Shown here: positions 1 to 6,950 of the stretch, piece after piece
Layout: the number at the start of each line of letters is the position of its first letter
How positions within the stretch are numbered: the stretch's first letter is position 1
Source of the DNA: a virus
Reading direction: 5' to 3' (one strand)
Virus record (IMG/VR): IMGVR_UViG_3300032050_000725
Location: 1-25,809 of that record
DNA: 25,809 nucleotides
Program-made: the position numbers and the translations under genes
Notes under the pieces: generated by a model
The model's database searches: none
What the model was told of the DNA's origin: nothing
Seen by the model: the letters and a program-made list of their open reading frames with translations, nothing else

Positions 1-623
1 ATGTTTATTACCGAGACAAAAATCTTTGGAAATATAAGCTGCCAGCAACAGTATATCCCACTTTTACGACTGGTGAAAAAATTTATCTGAATGCACCTAC
101 GGCAGAAGCAACGGCAAAGTATACAAGAGTTCCAATCCTACTTATCAACGGATCGGCTGACCATCACGGAGGACACGATAGAGTAGACGATACTTTCGAT
201 AAGATACCCGCTGGAGTTCCTTGGGATTTCTCGCATGACGCAAACAAAGGACACAATGTATCTATCAATGTAGGCAACGAACTTCTGTGGCTTAACAAGC
301 ACGTTCTTGGAACAGCTATTACTTGGCCGAAACGACCCGCATCATGGTTGTCCAAAGTTTCTGGAACCTGCCAATTTAATGTCCAGCCAGACACATCGCT
401 GACAATTTCTTCTGTGGAATTCTGGAAAGCTGAAGTGGAGCCATTCAATGTTAGCCGTGTTTGGTCAAGCATAACAACGACGAATGATGGACGCACTTGG
501 ATTGGCTCAATGCCAGTTGCGGATAATAGCAAATATCTATTTGCATACGCCAATATTATCTATACAAATGGAGTTGTTACCTCAACAAGATTCAATGCTG
601 TAATACCAAATACTCTAAACTAA
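1..623 (+). CDS. alpha/beta-hydrolase (esterase-like), 5'-truncated
   Basis: The reading frame is open from the left edge (first full codon at base 3) to a TAA at 621-623, so the N-terminus lies outside the window. The visible 206 residues contain the end of an alpha/beta-hydrolase fold: a hydrophobic strand followed by GSADHH, a typical place for the acid residue, and about 40 residues later a GHNVSI segment that supplies the usual catalytic His. The nucleophile Ser would be upstream. After the hydrolase part comes a roughly 80-residue beta-rich tail (from about base 350) that could be a carbohydrate-binding or virion-attachment domain. In a phage context such an enzyme could deacetylate or cleave host surface polysaccharide, but that role is inferred from the adjoining lysis and tail genes. 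A host-derived secreted esterase is the alternative. Confidence 0.6.
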   Translation, partial: VYYRDKNLWKYKLPATVYPTFTTGEKIYLNAPTAEATAKYTRVPILLINGSADHHGGHDRVDDTFDKIPAGVPWDFSHDANKGHNVSINVGNELLWLNKHVLGTAITWPKRPASWLSKVSGTCQFNVQPDTSLTISSVEFWKAEVEPFNVSRVWSSITTTNDGRTWIGSMPVADNSKYLFAYANIIYTNGVVTSTRFNAVIPNTLN

Positions 624-625
624 TT

Positions 626-814
626 ATGAACTCTGACAGCGGATTATCAACTGGAACAGGATATGTTGGCACGATATACAGCGTGTTTGCAGTAATGATT
701 TCTATGTTACCTGAGTTAGATATATGGTTCAGAATGCTTGCTTCAATAAGCGCAATTATTGCTGCTTGGGTAAGTATTTACGTAATGATTGCAAAACTTA
801 AAAAAGATAAATGA
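626..814 (+). CDS. holin-like two-helix membrane protein
   Basis: 62 residues. A short polar N-terminus is followed by two hydrophobic segments (about residues 14-28 and 34-57) and a lysine-rich tail (AKLKKDK). Size, topology and charged C-terminus fit a class II holin, which would permeabilise the inner membrane so that the endolysin can act. It starts 2 bases after the preceding stop, and its own stop overlaps the next start as ATGA. It is the first gene of a four-gene cassette ending in an endolysin-like protein, which is the main support for the call. No sequence-specific holin family is recognised. Confidence 0.55.
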   Translation: MNSDSGLSTGTGYVGTIYSVFAVMISMLPELDIWFRMLASISAIIAAWVSIYVMIAKLKKDK

Positions 815-969
815 ATGCAAAAAAAATAGCACTTGGAATGATTCTTATATCATTTATATTTCTCGCAATGGCATTCTTGACGGGGTGCGAGACACTTGGA
901 GTTTCCCTACAGACAGACTATGGAATGTTTACTTATGAACTTCCAATACCGAAAGGAACAAAAAAATGA
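811..969 (+). CDS. small lipoprotein, candidate o-spanin (Rz1-like)
   Basis: 52 residues, beginning MNAKKIALGMI. It has a lysine-bearing n-region, a hydrophobic h-region and a lipobox LTGC with the Cys at residue 26, so it should be processed by signal peptidase II to an outer-membrane or periplasmic lipoprotein of about 27 residues. The mature part (CETLGVSLQT...) has little length to span the periplasm. The ATG at 811 overlaps the upstream stop (ATGA) and its stop overlaps the next start in the same way. A lipoprotein inside a lysis cassette suggests an outer-membrane spanin subunit, but no coiled-coil inner-membrane partner (Rz) is seen beside it, so this remains inference. An outer membrane also implies a diderm host. 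Confidence 0.6.
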   Translation: MNAKKIALGMILISFIFLAMAFLTGCETLGVSLQTDYGMFTYELPIPKGTKK

Positions 970-1136
970 AAATTGTAAACGCACTACTTGATAAACTAAG
1001 TGAAAACTCCACATGGCGAGGATTGATTTTGATTGCTACAGCAGTTGGAGTTAAACTTGAGCCAGAACTGCAAGAAGCAATTCTTGTCGCGGGCCTTGGC
1101 CTTGTTGGACTTATTAACGTAATCCGTAAAAGCTAA
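966..1136 (+). CDS. second holin-like membrane protein
   Basis: 56 residues, beginning MKIVNALLDKLSENSTWRGL. A polar N-terminus is followed by two short hydrophobic stretches (about 19-29 and 39-52) separated by a turn with KLEPE, and then by a basic end (RKS). The pattern STWRG-hydrophobic-G-V-L-P-hydrophobic-GLI is common in small phage proteins annotated as holins. It overlaps the upstream gene by ATGA and the downstream lysin by one base (TAATG). With another holin-like protein at 626, one may be the holin and the other an antiholin or pinholin; the sequence does not say which. Confidence 0.55.
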   Translation: MKIVNALLDKLSENSTWRGLILIATAVGVKLEPELQEAILVAGLGLVGLINVIRKS

Positions 1137-1678
1137 TGGTTCCAAACTCCAGACCACAGCAAGCGAAAGAAAAAACACTCGCAATGGTTATCAGGGCGGG
1201 TATAGAAGATCGTGTCGCTTTGGTTGGAATTAGAGGGTATTATTCTGAAACATTTGCTCCATCGGGAAATAATCGCGGCATCTATGACGATGCGATTATA
1301 TTACTATCACCAAGTGTCCATGCTACATTTAATGCTAATACTGATCCGTCGGTTTTTAAAAAAGGCATCGCGGTGCTTAAAACGGGTGTTCATAGGTTTC
1401 GTAAAGGGAATCATGGCATTAGTAAGCCCGGAGGCGGCTACCCAGCGTTACGACCTGCTAACGCAAAAGAAGAGCTACCGGTTACGCGAGACATTACTGG
1501 AGACGATATGGGCATCGCTATCAACATCCATAAGGGCAGTTACAAATCAACTTCGAGCGAAGGATGCCAAACGATCTATCCCGCGCAATGGGATGGATTC
1601 ATCAACCTGGTCTATTCAGAAATGAGTCGATACAACCAAAAGACAATTCCCTATCTTTTAGTGGAACAAACATCTTGA
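1136..1678 (+). CDS. endolysin-like peptidoglycan hydrolase (Cys/His, SSEGCQ motif)
   Basis: 180 residues. The C-terminal half contains INIHKG (His132) followed by SSEGCQTI (Cys144), a His...S-x-G-C arrangement like that of L,D-transpeptidase/YkuD-type and DUF5675-like enzymes, which use Cys and His on peptidoglycan peptide bonds. This segment (GINIH-G-STSSEGCQTI-P-QWD) recurs in phage lysins. No signal peptide is seen, consistent with export through a holin. It is the last gene of the lysis cassette and starts at the TAATG overlap. I call it the endolysin from the motif plus position; the exact bond cut is unknown. The stop codon lies inside the TTGACA at 1675-1680. Confidence 0.65.
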   Translation: MVPNSRPQQAKEKTLAMVIRAGIEDRVALVGIRGYYSETFAPSGNNRGIYDDAIILLSPSVHATFNANTDPSVFKKGIAVLKTGVHRFRKGNHGISKPGGGYPALRPANAKEELPVTRDITGDDMGIAINIHKGSYKSTSSEGCQTIYPAQWDGFINLVYSEMSRYNQKTIPYLLVEQTS

Positions 1679-1690
1679 CATAAACCTAAA

Positions 1691-1706
1691 CTATCGTTAA
1701 CGATAA
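1691..1706. promoter_or_regulatory. palindromic site 1 (CTATCGTTAACGATAA)
   Basis: The inner 14 bases TATCGTTAACGATA are a perfect palindrome. The site ends 4 bases before the ATG at 1711, filling the place of a ribosome-binding site, and lies 10 bases downstream of a TTGACA at 1675-1680, so it would cover the -10 region of any promoter using that box. It is one of nine copies of the same motif in the window. Binding by a dimeric regulator is inferred. Confidence 0.7.
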
Positions 1707-1710
1707 AACT

Positions 1711-2016
1711 ATGAGTTGCGGAAATTCCAGAAGTTCTAAATGCAATCCGTGCGGCCCAAGTGAGGCGGCAATGAATGAGATTGTAAATCGTGCAGCTTAC
1801 TATGCTCGTATTGCGGTAGAAGCCGCAGGAGGAACAACTGGCGGCAAAGCACCAACTGGTGGAAATACCTTTGGAGTATTCTACGAGAATGACCAAGTAA
1901 TGGTAACTGACTACACCATCACAACTGACCGCAACGCAATGTCAGCAGGGCCAATTACAGTAAATCCTGGGGTCACACTAACAGTGCCAGCAGGTAGCAC
2001 ATATACAATCGTATGA
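1711..2016 (+). CDS. small tail-fibre-associated protein
   Basis: 101 residues. The N-terminus is Cys-rich (CGNSRSSKCNPCGPSEA) and is followed by an Ala-rich helix (about 20-40). The C-terminal half is beta-structured and ends NPGVTLTVPAGSTYTIV, a short repeat-like end very common in small proteins encoded beside phage tail fibres. It probably forms part of a fibre tip or a capping/trimerisation element, but no function is proven. The start directly follows palindromic site 1. Its stop overlaps the next start as ATGA, so it is translationally coupled to the beta-helix spike. Confidence 0.55.
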   Translation: MSCGNSRSSKCNPCGPSEAAMNEIVNRAAYYARIAVEAAGGTTGGKAPTGGNTFGVFYENDQVMVTDYTITTDRNAMSAGPITVNPGVTLTVPAGSTYTIV

Positions 2017-3818
2017 GTCTCATTAAAGCAAACGCAGTCCAGATCGGACAATCTAACACAGCAACGCAGAACTTCACGCTGGCAGTTCCATCGTCACCAG
2101 ACGGCACGATTAAACTGGCACGGGGCAATTCTGGAGCAACTACGCAGGATGTATTGACTGTGAGTAACGCTGGCGTTGTATCGTTTCCGCAGGGTTTTTC
2201 TGGTAACGCATCAAGTGCTACTGCGATTGCAACTGGCAGCACAACTGCTCGTTCGTTAGCAAATAGGTTTGCTGATATTGTAAATCCAATTGATTTTGGA
2301 GCTATTGGAGATGGTGTTTCTCGTCCACTTTCTACTATTTATGCAACTCTTGCTGCCGCTCAAAGTGTTTATCCATTTGTAACATCATTGAGCCAAGAGC
2401 TTGATTGGGCTGCAATTCAAGCGGCTGTAAACGAATCAATGAAAACCGGAAAAATGGTTTACATTGTCGGCCCCGGCCCATACATGATTTCTGATACTAT
2501 TGTTGTTAAAATCACAAGAAATGCAGCCCCGACACCTCCTTCTCCCGGATCAGATGTTCATTTTTTGGATTTAACTAATGCCACAATTATTGGATATGGA
2601 ATGCCAACATTGAAAGCAACAAATGCAATTGCATCAATGATGGAATTAATTTATGATACAACTGATAGTGATATTGGGCCATTCTATTCAAAAATAGAAG
2701 GATTGGGATTTGATGGAAACAACATTGCAATTGCAGCCATTAAATCAGATTATACAATGCACTGTTCAATTGTTAGAAATAGAATTTGGAATATTGAAAG
2801 AGGAATTGAATACAATGGATATGCAGTTTCTCTTATTATGCACAATACTATTAGGGCAAAATATGCGTTATATTTCCCCGGCCCCGGCGGTGGAGATAGC
2901 ATGATTTTTGCAAATGATTTTTATTCACCACAAGGAATGGATTCATCATGTTGTTATTTTGGGTATTATTCTGGAAATACAAAAATAAGCGGAAATACAT
3001 TTACAAATGAATATGGTTCTACATATTTAACAATTGGAATTCAAGTTGCTGGTGGCCCAACGTCTGGACAAGAATCACGCGATCTTATAATAGAAAATAA
3101 TGAGTTTTCTGGATTTAAGAATGCTATTAGAATGGATGGACAAGCATCTGGAAACAAAAATATTTACAGAATAATTATCACTGGAAATAGAACATTGCCG
3201 TATAGTTCACAAAATGATGGCTTGCTTGTATCGGCGGTAGATTGCCGTGGATTGCATATTGTTGATAATTTATTTAATTCAGACGCTTTAAGTGTTGCTA
3301 CTGGTATTGGAGTTGATCTTACAAGATGTCAACAAACTAAAATAGCTGACAATAAATTTATAAATTACAATACTAATGTTTTGGTATTAACTAATTGTGA
3401 AGACACTGAAGTTGTAAATAATACATTTATTGATTGTGCAAAAAGTGGAATATCATTTGTTGTTGTAAATTTATATGGTTCATCTTCAGCAAGAAATTAT
3501 TTTAAAAATAATTATTTTAAACAATCAAATAGCACAAGTTTTGGAGAATATGCTATTCTTGAAAATACTGGAGTAAACTATACATTTAGTTTTGATAATA
3601 TATTTGATGGATTTGAACGACCGCACACGAAAGTTGGAGCAAATTCAATCATGCAAAGAAAAGAATATTCATCCACAATTCCAGCAACTGGTAGTTTTTA
3701 CCAAGGAGATATAGTTTGGAATACAACCCCATCTGCTGGAGGAACACCCGGATGGGTATGCACTACAAGCGGAGTAAATACATTTGTATTTAAAGCAATG
3801 GCTAACCTTGCACCATAA
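2013..3818 (+). CDS. tail spike with right-handed beta-helix (pectate-lyase-3-like)
   Basis: 601 residues. Residues 1-90 form an adapter ending in FSGNASSATAIATGSTTARSLANRFADIV. The phrase NPIDFGAIGDGV (about 91-102), then DWAAIQAAVN (about 132-141), is the usual opening of a pectate-lyase-3/beta-helix domain. From there to about residue 540 the chain is rich in NN/GN turns, as expected for parallel beta-helix coils, and a short C-terminal beta domain follows. Such spikes bind and often cleave host surface glycans; the catalytic residues are not identifiable here. The helix part is much richer in A/T than the adapter, a sign of domain exchange. A paralogue with the same adapter is at 3956-5659. 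Confidence 0.8.
   Translation: MSLIKANAVQIGQSNTATQNFTLAVPSSPDGTIKLARGNSGATTQDVLTVSNAGVVSFPQGFSGNASSATAIATGSTTARSLANRFADIVNPIDFGAIGDGVSRPLSTIYATLAAAQSVYPFVTSLSQELDWAAIQAAVNESMKTGKMVYIVGPGPYMISDTIVVKITRNAAPTPPSPGSDVHFLDLTNATIIGYGMPTLKATNAIASMMELIYDTTDSDIGPFYSKIEGLGFDGNNIAIAAIKSDYTMHCSIVRNRIWNIERGIEYNGYAVSLIMHNTIRAKYALYFPGPGGGDSMIFANDFYSPQGMDSSCCYFGYYSGNTKISGNTFTNEYGSTYLTIGIQVAGGPTSGQESRDLIIENNEFSGFKNAIRMDGQASGNKNIYRIIITGNRTLPYSSQNDGLLVSAVDCRGLHIVDNLFNSDALSVATGIGVDLTRCQQTKIADNKFINYNTNVLVLTNCEDTEVVNNTFIDCAKSGISFVVVNLYGSSSARNYFKNNYFKQSNSTSFGEYAILENTGVNYTFSFDNIFDGFERPHTKVGANSIMQRKEYSSTIPATGSFYQGDIVWNTTPSAGGTPGWVCTTSGVNTFVFKAMANLAP
2196..2221 (+). repeat. 26-bp repeat copy A in the spike adapter
   Basis: A 26-base stretch identical to 4094-4119 encodes the shared adapter peptide FSGNASSAT. 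It marks duplication or recombination between the two spike genes. Confidence 0.8.
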
Positions 3819-3819
3819 T

Positions 3820-3972
3820 ATGGAAAACAAATCAGACAGATACGAGGATAGAGGGAACTTTTTTCCAGACATTAATGCAATAAACAAAATAAGTGAAAAA
3901 ATAACAAAATCTTCTTACTCTAATAAAAATATTAAAGAAGAACAAAAAATAAAACATGAGCGCAAACATTAA
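3820..3972 (+). CDS. small charged protein between the two spikes
   Basis: 50 residues, beginning MENKSDRYEDRGNFF, with a lysine-rich, probably helical second half (EKITKSSYSNKNIKEEQKIKHERKH). There is no membrane segment and no family is recognised. It starts one base after the upstream TAA and its end overlaps the next gene's start by 17 bases, which fits a compact phage operon. It could be a spike chaperone or simply part of the exchanged cargo between fibre genes; there is no direct evidence for either. The region is strikingly A-rich, so a spurious frame is possible. Confidence 0.4.
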   Translation: MENKSDRYEDRGNFFPDINAINKISEKITKSSYSNKNIKEEQKIKHERKH

Positions 3973-5659
3973 AGCATCCACAGACGGAACGCAGGCAATC
4001 ATCGGGGTAGGTGGCGTTGACCAAATGACTGTGAGCAACGCTGGCGTAGTCACGGCAAATAGCTTTGTAGGGAATGTGACTGGAGGAGGAACATTTTCTG
4101 GTAACGCATCAAGTGCTACGGCTCTTGCAACCGGATCGACTACGGCAAGGACATTGGCAACCAGATTTGCTGATGTGGTGAATGTATTGGATTTTGGTGC
4201 TGATCCTACCGGAGCAACAGATTCAACTACGGCGTTTAATGCTTGTCCAAATGGAATGGTATTTATTCCAGAAGGCAACTACAAAGTAAAAGGGTGGATT
4301 CCAAAAAACGATACGACTTATTTTGGAACAAATAATACAATTCTTACTCTTACATCTCATGGGCTACCAATTTGCGACATCCCAGACGGAGCGCAAAATA
4401 TAAATTTTAGTAATATAAAATTTGTCGGTATTGCAAGTTCAACTAATGTAGCAATTCAAATTTTTGATACTAATCTTTATCCATTTGAAAATAATATAAA
4501 TATTGATTTTTGTTCTTTTTCTACTTTTGGAGGTCATGCAATTATTGCTGGAGGTCTTAAAAAAGCAAGAATTACAAATTGCTCATTCACGAAAACGGCA
4601 CAAGTTAACATACCAAGCGGAACTGCAAGTTGGCCTGCTATATGGATGAGCGGGCCTACTGCATATGCTTCTCAAGCAAGGGATATTATTATAGATAATT
4701 GCAATTTTCATGATACATATTGGTCTGCTATGTATGTTCCGGGTCATTCAATAACAGTTAGCAACAACCATTTCTACAAAATAAGAGAATCTGCACTTTT
4801 TATAAATCAAGATGCTCGATATGTATCTATTATAGGAAATACTATTGACACAGTTAATGTGCAAAATATTTCAGCGTCAGGTGTTGAGCTTGGCGGGCAA
4901 TATAATAGCGTGATTGGTAATATAATAAGAAACACAGAGCTTTATGGTATTTCAGTCCAAGATTGCTTCAACTTTACAGTTGTTGGAAATAGTATTGATA
5001 CAACATCAACTGGTATCGGAATAATATCATCACTTTCCAGTAATCCCCTTGGTTTCCAAACAAAAGATGGTGTAGTTACAGGAAACAGTATTGAAAATGC
5101 AGAATACGGAATTTTTGGGTTTAGAATGATGGCATCAGACCCGCCCATTAGACTATGCAATATTTCTGGAAATAATATTACTTCAAGTGTAACTAAAGAT
5201 TATTCACAATTAAATACTCTTACTACTTTTGCATTCAGCACAAGATTAAAAGATAATAAATTTGATGATAATTTAGCAACAGACACTATTGATTTTTCTT
5301 CAAAAGGAACTGGAAATATGGTTTTATTTAGTCTTCCATTCCGACCCAAATCCCTTCGCTTTGATTCTGTATTAAATAACACTACAGCAGGATTTAGTAA
5401 TTCAATATCAATTGCAAAATTTGGAGACGATGATAACGGAACACCATACCCAAGATGTATATCATCAACGCCAAATGGATCGGCAGTTGCTGGAGGTAAC
5501 GCTATTAATATTTACAATGCTACATTTACTACAGTTAAACTACAAATGAATCTTGTTAGCGTCACTTTTAATACATCTACTGATTTGTGGGATGTAAATG
5601 TCAACATTGTTACAAATACAGGTGAAGCAGTTTGGGCTATTTATACAGCAACAGAATAA
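3956..5659 (+). CDS. second tail spike with right-handed beta-helix
   Basis: 567 residues. Residues 1-76 parallel the first spike's adapter, including MTVSNAGVV and FSGNASSATALATGSTTARTLATRFADVV. NVLDFGADPTGATDSTTAF (about 76-94) is a classic entry into a pectate-lyase-3-type beta-helix, and FIPEGNYKVKGW (103-114) follows. The body shows repeated GN, NN and I-x-GN coils. The C-terminal 130 residues form a separate beta domain. The body has no detailed similarity to the first spike apart from fold-type composition, so the two probably recognise different glycans while docking to the same tail position. The adapter is relatively GC-rich and the helix A/T-rich. Confidence 0.8.
   Translation: MSANIKASTDGTQAIIGVGGVDQMTVSNAGVVTANSFVGNVTGGGTFSGNASSATALATGSTTARTLATRFADVVNVLDFGADPTGATDSTTAFNACPNGMVFIPEGNYKVKGWIPKNDTTYFGTNNTILTLTSHGLPICDIPDGAQNINFSNIKFVGIASSTNVAIQIFDTNLYPFENNINIDFCSFSTFGGHAIIAGGLKKARITNCSFTKTAQVNIPSGTASWPAIWMSGPTAYASQARDIIIDNCNFHDTYWSAMYVPGHSITVSNNHFYKIRESALFINQDARYVSIIGNTIDTVNVQNISASGVELGGQYNSVIGNIIRNTELYGISVQDCFNFTVVGNSIDTTSTGIGIISSLSSNPLGFQTKDGVVTGNSIENAEYGIFGFRMMASDPPIRLCNISGNNITSSVTKDYSQLNTLTTFAFSTRLKDNKFDDNLATDTIDFSSKGTGNMVLFSLPFRPKSLRFDSVLNNTTAGFSNSISIAKFGDDDNGTPYPRCISSTPNGSAVAGGNAINIYNATFTTVKLQMNLVSVTFNTSTDLWDVNVNIVTNTGEAVWAIYTATE
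4094..4119 (+). repeat. 26-bp repeat copy B in the spike adapter
   Basis: Identical to 2196-2221, in the same place relative to the adapter of the second spike. The protein similarity extends well beyond the identical bases. Confidence 0.8.
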
Positions 5660-5665
5660 AATCAT

Positions 5666-5785
5666 ATGAACGAACATACTTCAGATTGTAAAATTCACGA
5701 TGACGGATCATGCTGCGATTGCGGAGTGATTGAATCAAAAGAAAAACAACAATACTCAAAGGAAGAAACAAATAAAACAGTATAA
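5666..5785 (+). CDS. 39-residue Cys-rich mini-protein
   Basis: MNEHTSDCKIHDDGSCCDCG is followed by a charged tail. Four Cys and two His in 17 residues (C8, H11, C16, C17, C19) suggest a small metal-binding knuckle. It fills the gap between the second spike and the gene at 5790 exactly (6 bases after one stop, 4 bases before the next start), which supports a real gene. The function is unknown; it could be a tiny zinc-binding regulator or a structural adapter. Confidence 0.4.
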   Translation: MNEHTSDCKIHDDGSCCDCGVIESKEKQQYSKEETNKTV

Positions 5786-5789
5786 TATT

Positions 5790-6053
5790 ATGGCACTTAC
5801 AAAAACAATTAAAAAAGAAAACAACTTCGGACAACAATCAACGCTTAATGATGTTTATATTAAGGTCGTTTCTACTTCTTCCACTAAAAAAGAAGTTCAA
5901 GCTGTTGTTAATTTCTTGGAATCAAAAGATGGGAAATCTTTGTTTGGTGAAGTATATTCGTTCCCATTGAACTTGAACGGAGAAAACCCAATCAAGCAAG
6001 CCTACCTCCATCTTAAAACTCTGTCTGAGTTTTCTGACGCAGTAGACTGCTAA
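5790..6053 (+). CDS. hypothetical phage protein, 87 residues
   Basis: It begins MALTKTIKKENNFGQQ; this ATG is preferred over an upstream in-frame one because that would overlap the Cys-rich gene at 5666. Alternating hydrophobic and polar residues (LNDVYIKVVSTSS, EVQAVVNFLES) suggest a small alpha/beta or beta-sandwich domain, followed by an acidic end (SEFSDAVDC). There is no membrane segment. It lies among tail-fibre genes and ends 6 bases before the next fibre gene, so a minor tail or assembly role is plausible, but no family is recognised. Confidence 0.5.
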   Translation: MALTKTIKKENNFGQQSTLNDVYIKVVSTSSTKKEVQAVVNFLESKDGKSLFGEVYSFPLNLNGENPIKQAYLHLKTLSEFSDAVDC

Positions 6054-6059
6054 TACACT

Positions 6060-6950
6060 ATGAGTTACTGCACACCTTGCCCACCATGCGACACGAACTT
6101 TCCGTTGTTGTGTGAACCACTTGAAACAACTGCCAATGGCAAACGATTGGTAGTAGAAGACTCTGCTGCTTGTCAGAAAACGATTCAGACTCCAGTTGCC
6201 CAACAGGTCTTAAAGACTGATGGTGCTGGCAATCTAACTTGGACTAACGGAGCAAGCGGAACTGTATTGAGGAAAGATTCAACCGGATTGCTTGAGTTTG
6301 CTACGCTTAATAGCGTCCTTCAATCTGGCCCAGTTGATCTTGGTAGCCAACCATTGACTACTACTGGAGCATTGACTGTAGGTTCACTTTCTCCAACTCT
6401 TGCTATTACGGCATCGTCGCTGACTGTTTCTGGTGTAGTTACCGCAGCAAGCGTAACTCTTGCCGCTGACCCAACTATTGCTCTTGGAGCAGCTACAAAG
6501 CAATACGCTGATTTAAAAGTAGCAAAAGCTGGAGACACAATGACTGGTGCGCTGATTGTGAATAGCACAATTGCATCAAACAGCACAATCCTTGCAAATG
6601 GTAACTCATCAAAGATTGGATACAATACTGGTGCAGGTGGAACGATTACCCAAGGTGCAGGCGCAAAGACGAACTCTGTTACGCTGAATCGCCCTACTGG
6701 AATTATCGTTACCGATAATGCGGCCCTTGCAGCCAATACTGCTGTTACCTTTAACTTGAGCAATTCAGTTATCGAGGCTACTGACATTGTAGTTGTGAGT
6801 CACATATCTGGAGGAACGCTTGGTTCATACAATTTCGCGGTGGCTCCAGCGGCAGGCAATGCTAATATCGTAATCCGCAATATCACAGCAGGAAGTTTGT
6901 CTGAAGCATTGACATTGCGTTTTATCGTAATCAAGAGTGTCAACGCATAA
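6060..6950 (+). CDS. tail fibre protein
   Basis: 296 residues. The N-terminus has a Cys/Pro motif (CTPCPPC, residues 4-10). The middle contains the phage fibre signature ATKQYADLKVAKAGDTMTGAL (about 145-165), typical of tail fibres. The C-terminal 95 residues (from about KTNSVTLNRPTGII) form a beta-rich tip ending SEALTLRFIVIKSVNA. The many small residues (T, A, S, G, N) fit a trimeric fibrous shaft. It probably contacts the host receptor or anchors the spikes. Its stop overlaps the next start (TAATG). Palindromic site 2 lies inside the C-terminal part. Confidence 0.75.
   Translation: MSYCTPCPPCDTNFPLLCEPLETTANGKRLVVEDSAACQKTIQTPVAQQVLKTDGAGNLTWTNGASGTVLRKDSTGLLEFATLNSVLQSGPVDLGSQPLTTTGALTVGSLSPTLAITASSLTVSGVVTAASVTLAADPTIALGAATKQYADLKVAKAGDTMTGALIVNSTIASNSTILANGNSSKIGYNTGAGGTITQGAGAKTNSVTLNRPTGIIVTDNAALAANTAVTFNLSNSVIEATDIVVVSHISGGTLGSYNFAVAPAAGNANIVIRNITAGSLSEALTLRFIVIKSVNA
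6703..6718. promoter_or_regulatory. palindromic site 2 (TTATCGTTACCGATAA)
   Basis: Inside the tail-fibre gene, where it encodes IIVTDN. It is the exact reverse complement of sites 4 and 5, as expected for an orientation-independent protein-binding dyad. Confidence 0.65.

Noticed and set aside
1212-1625. Alternative plus-strand frame of 137 codons inside the endolysin gene
   Set aside because: The overlapping frame has the Cys/His lysin motif; the alternative shows no domain and biased composition.
3832-4278. Minus-strand frame of 148 codons opposite the second spike's start
   Set aside because: It is a shadow of the adapter-coding sequence; the spike frame is supported by its paralogue.
6320-6787. 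Long minus-strand frame opposite the tail fibre gene
   Set aside because: It mirrors a low-complexity Thr/Ala-rich gene on the plus strand and has no start context, no domain and no neighbours on that strand.
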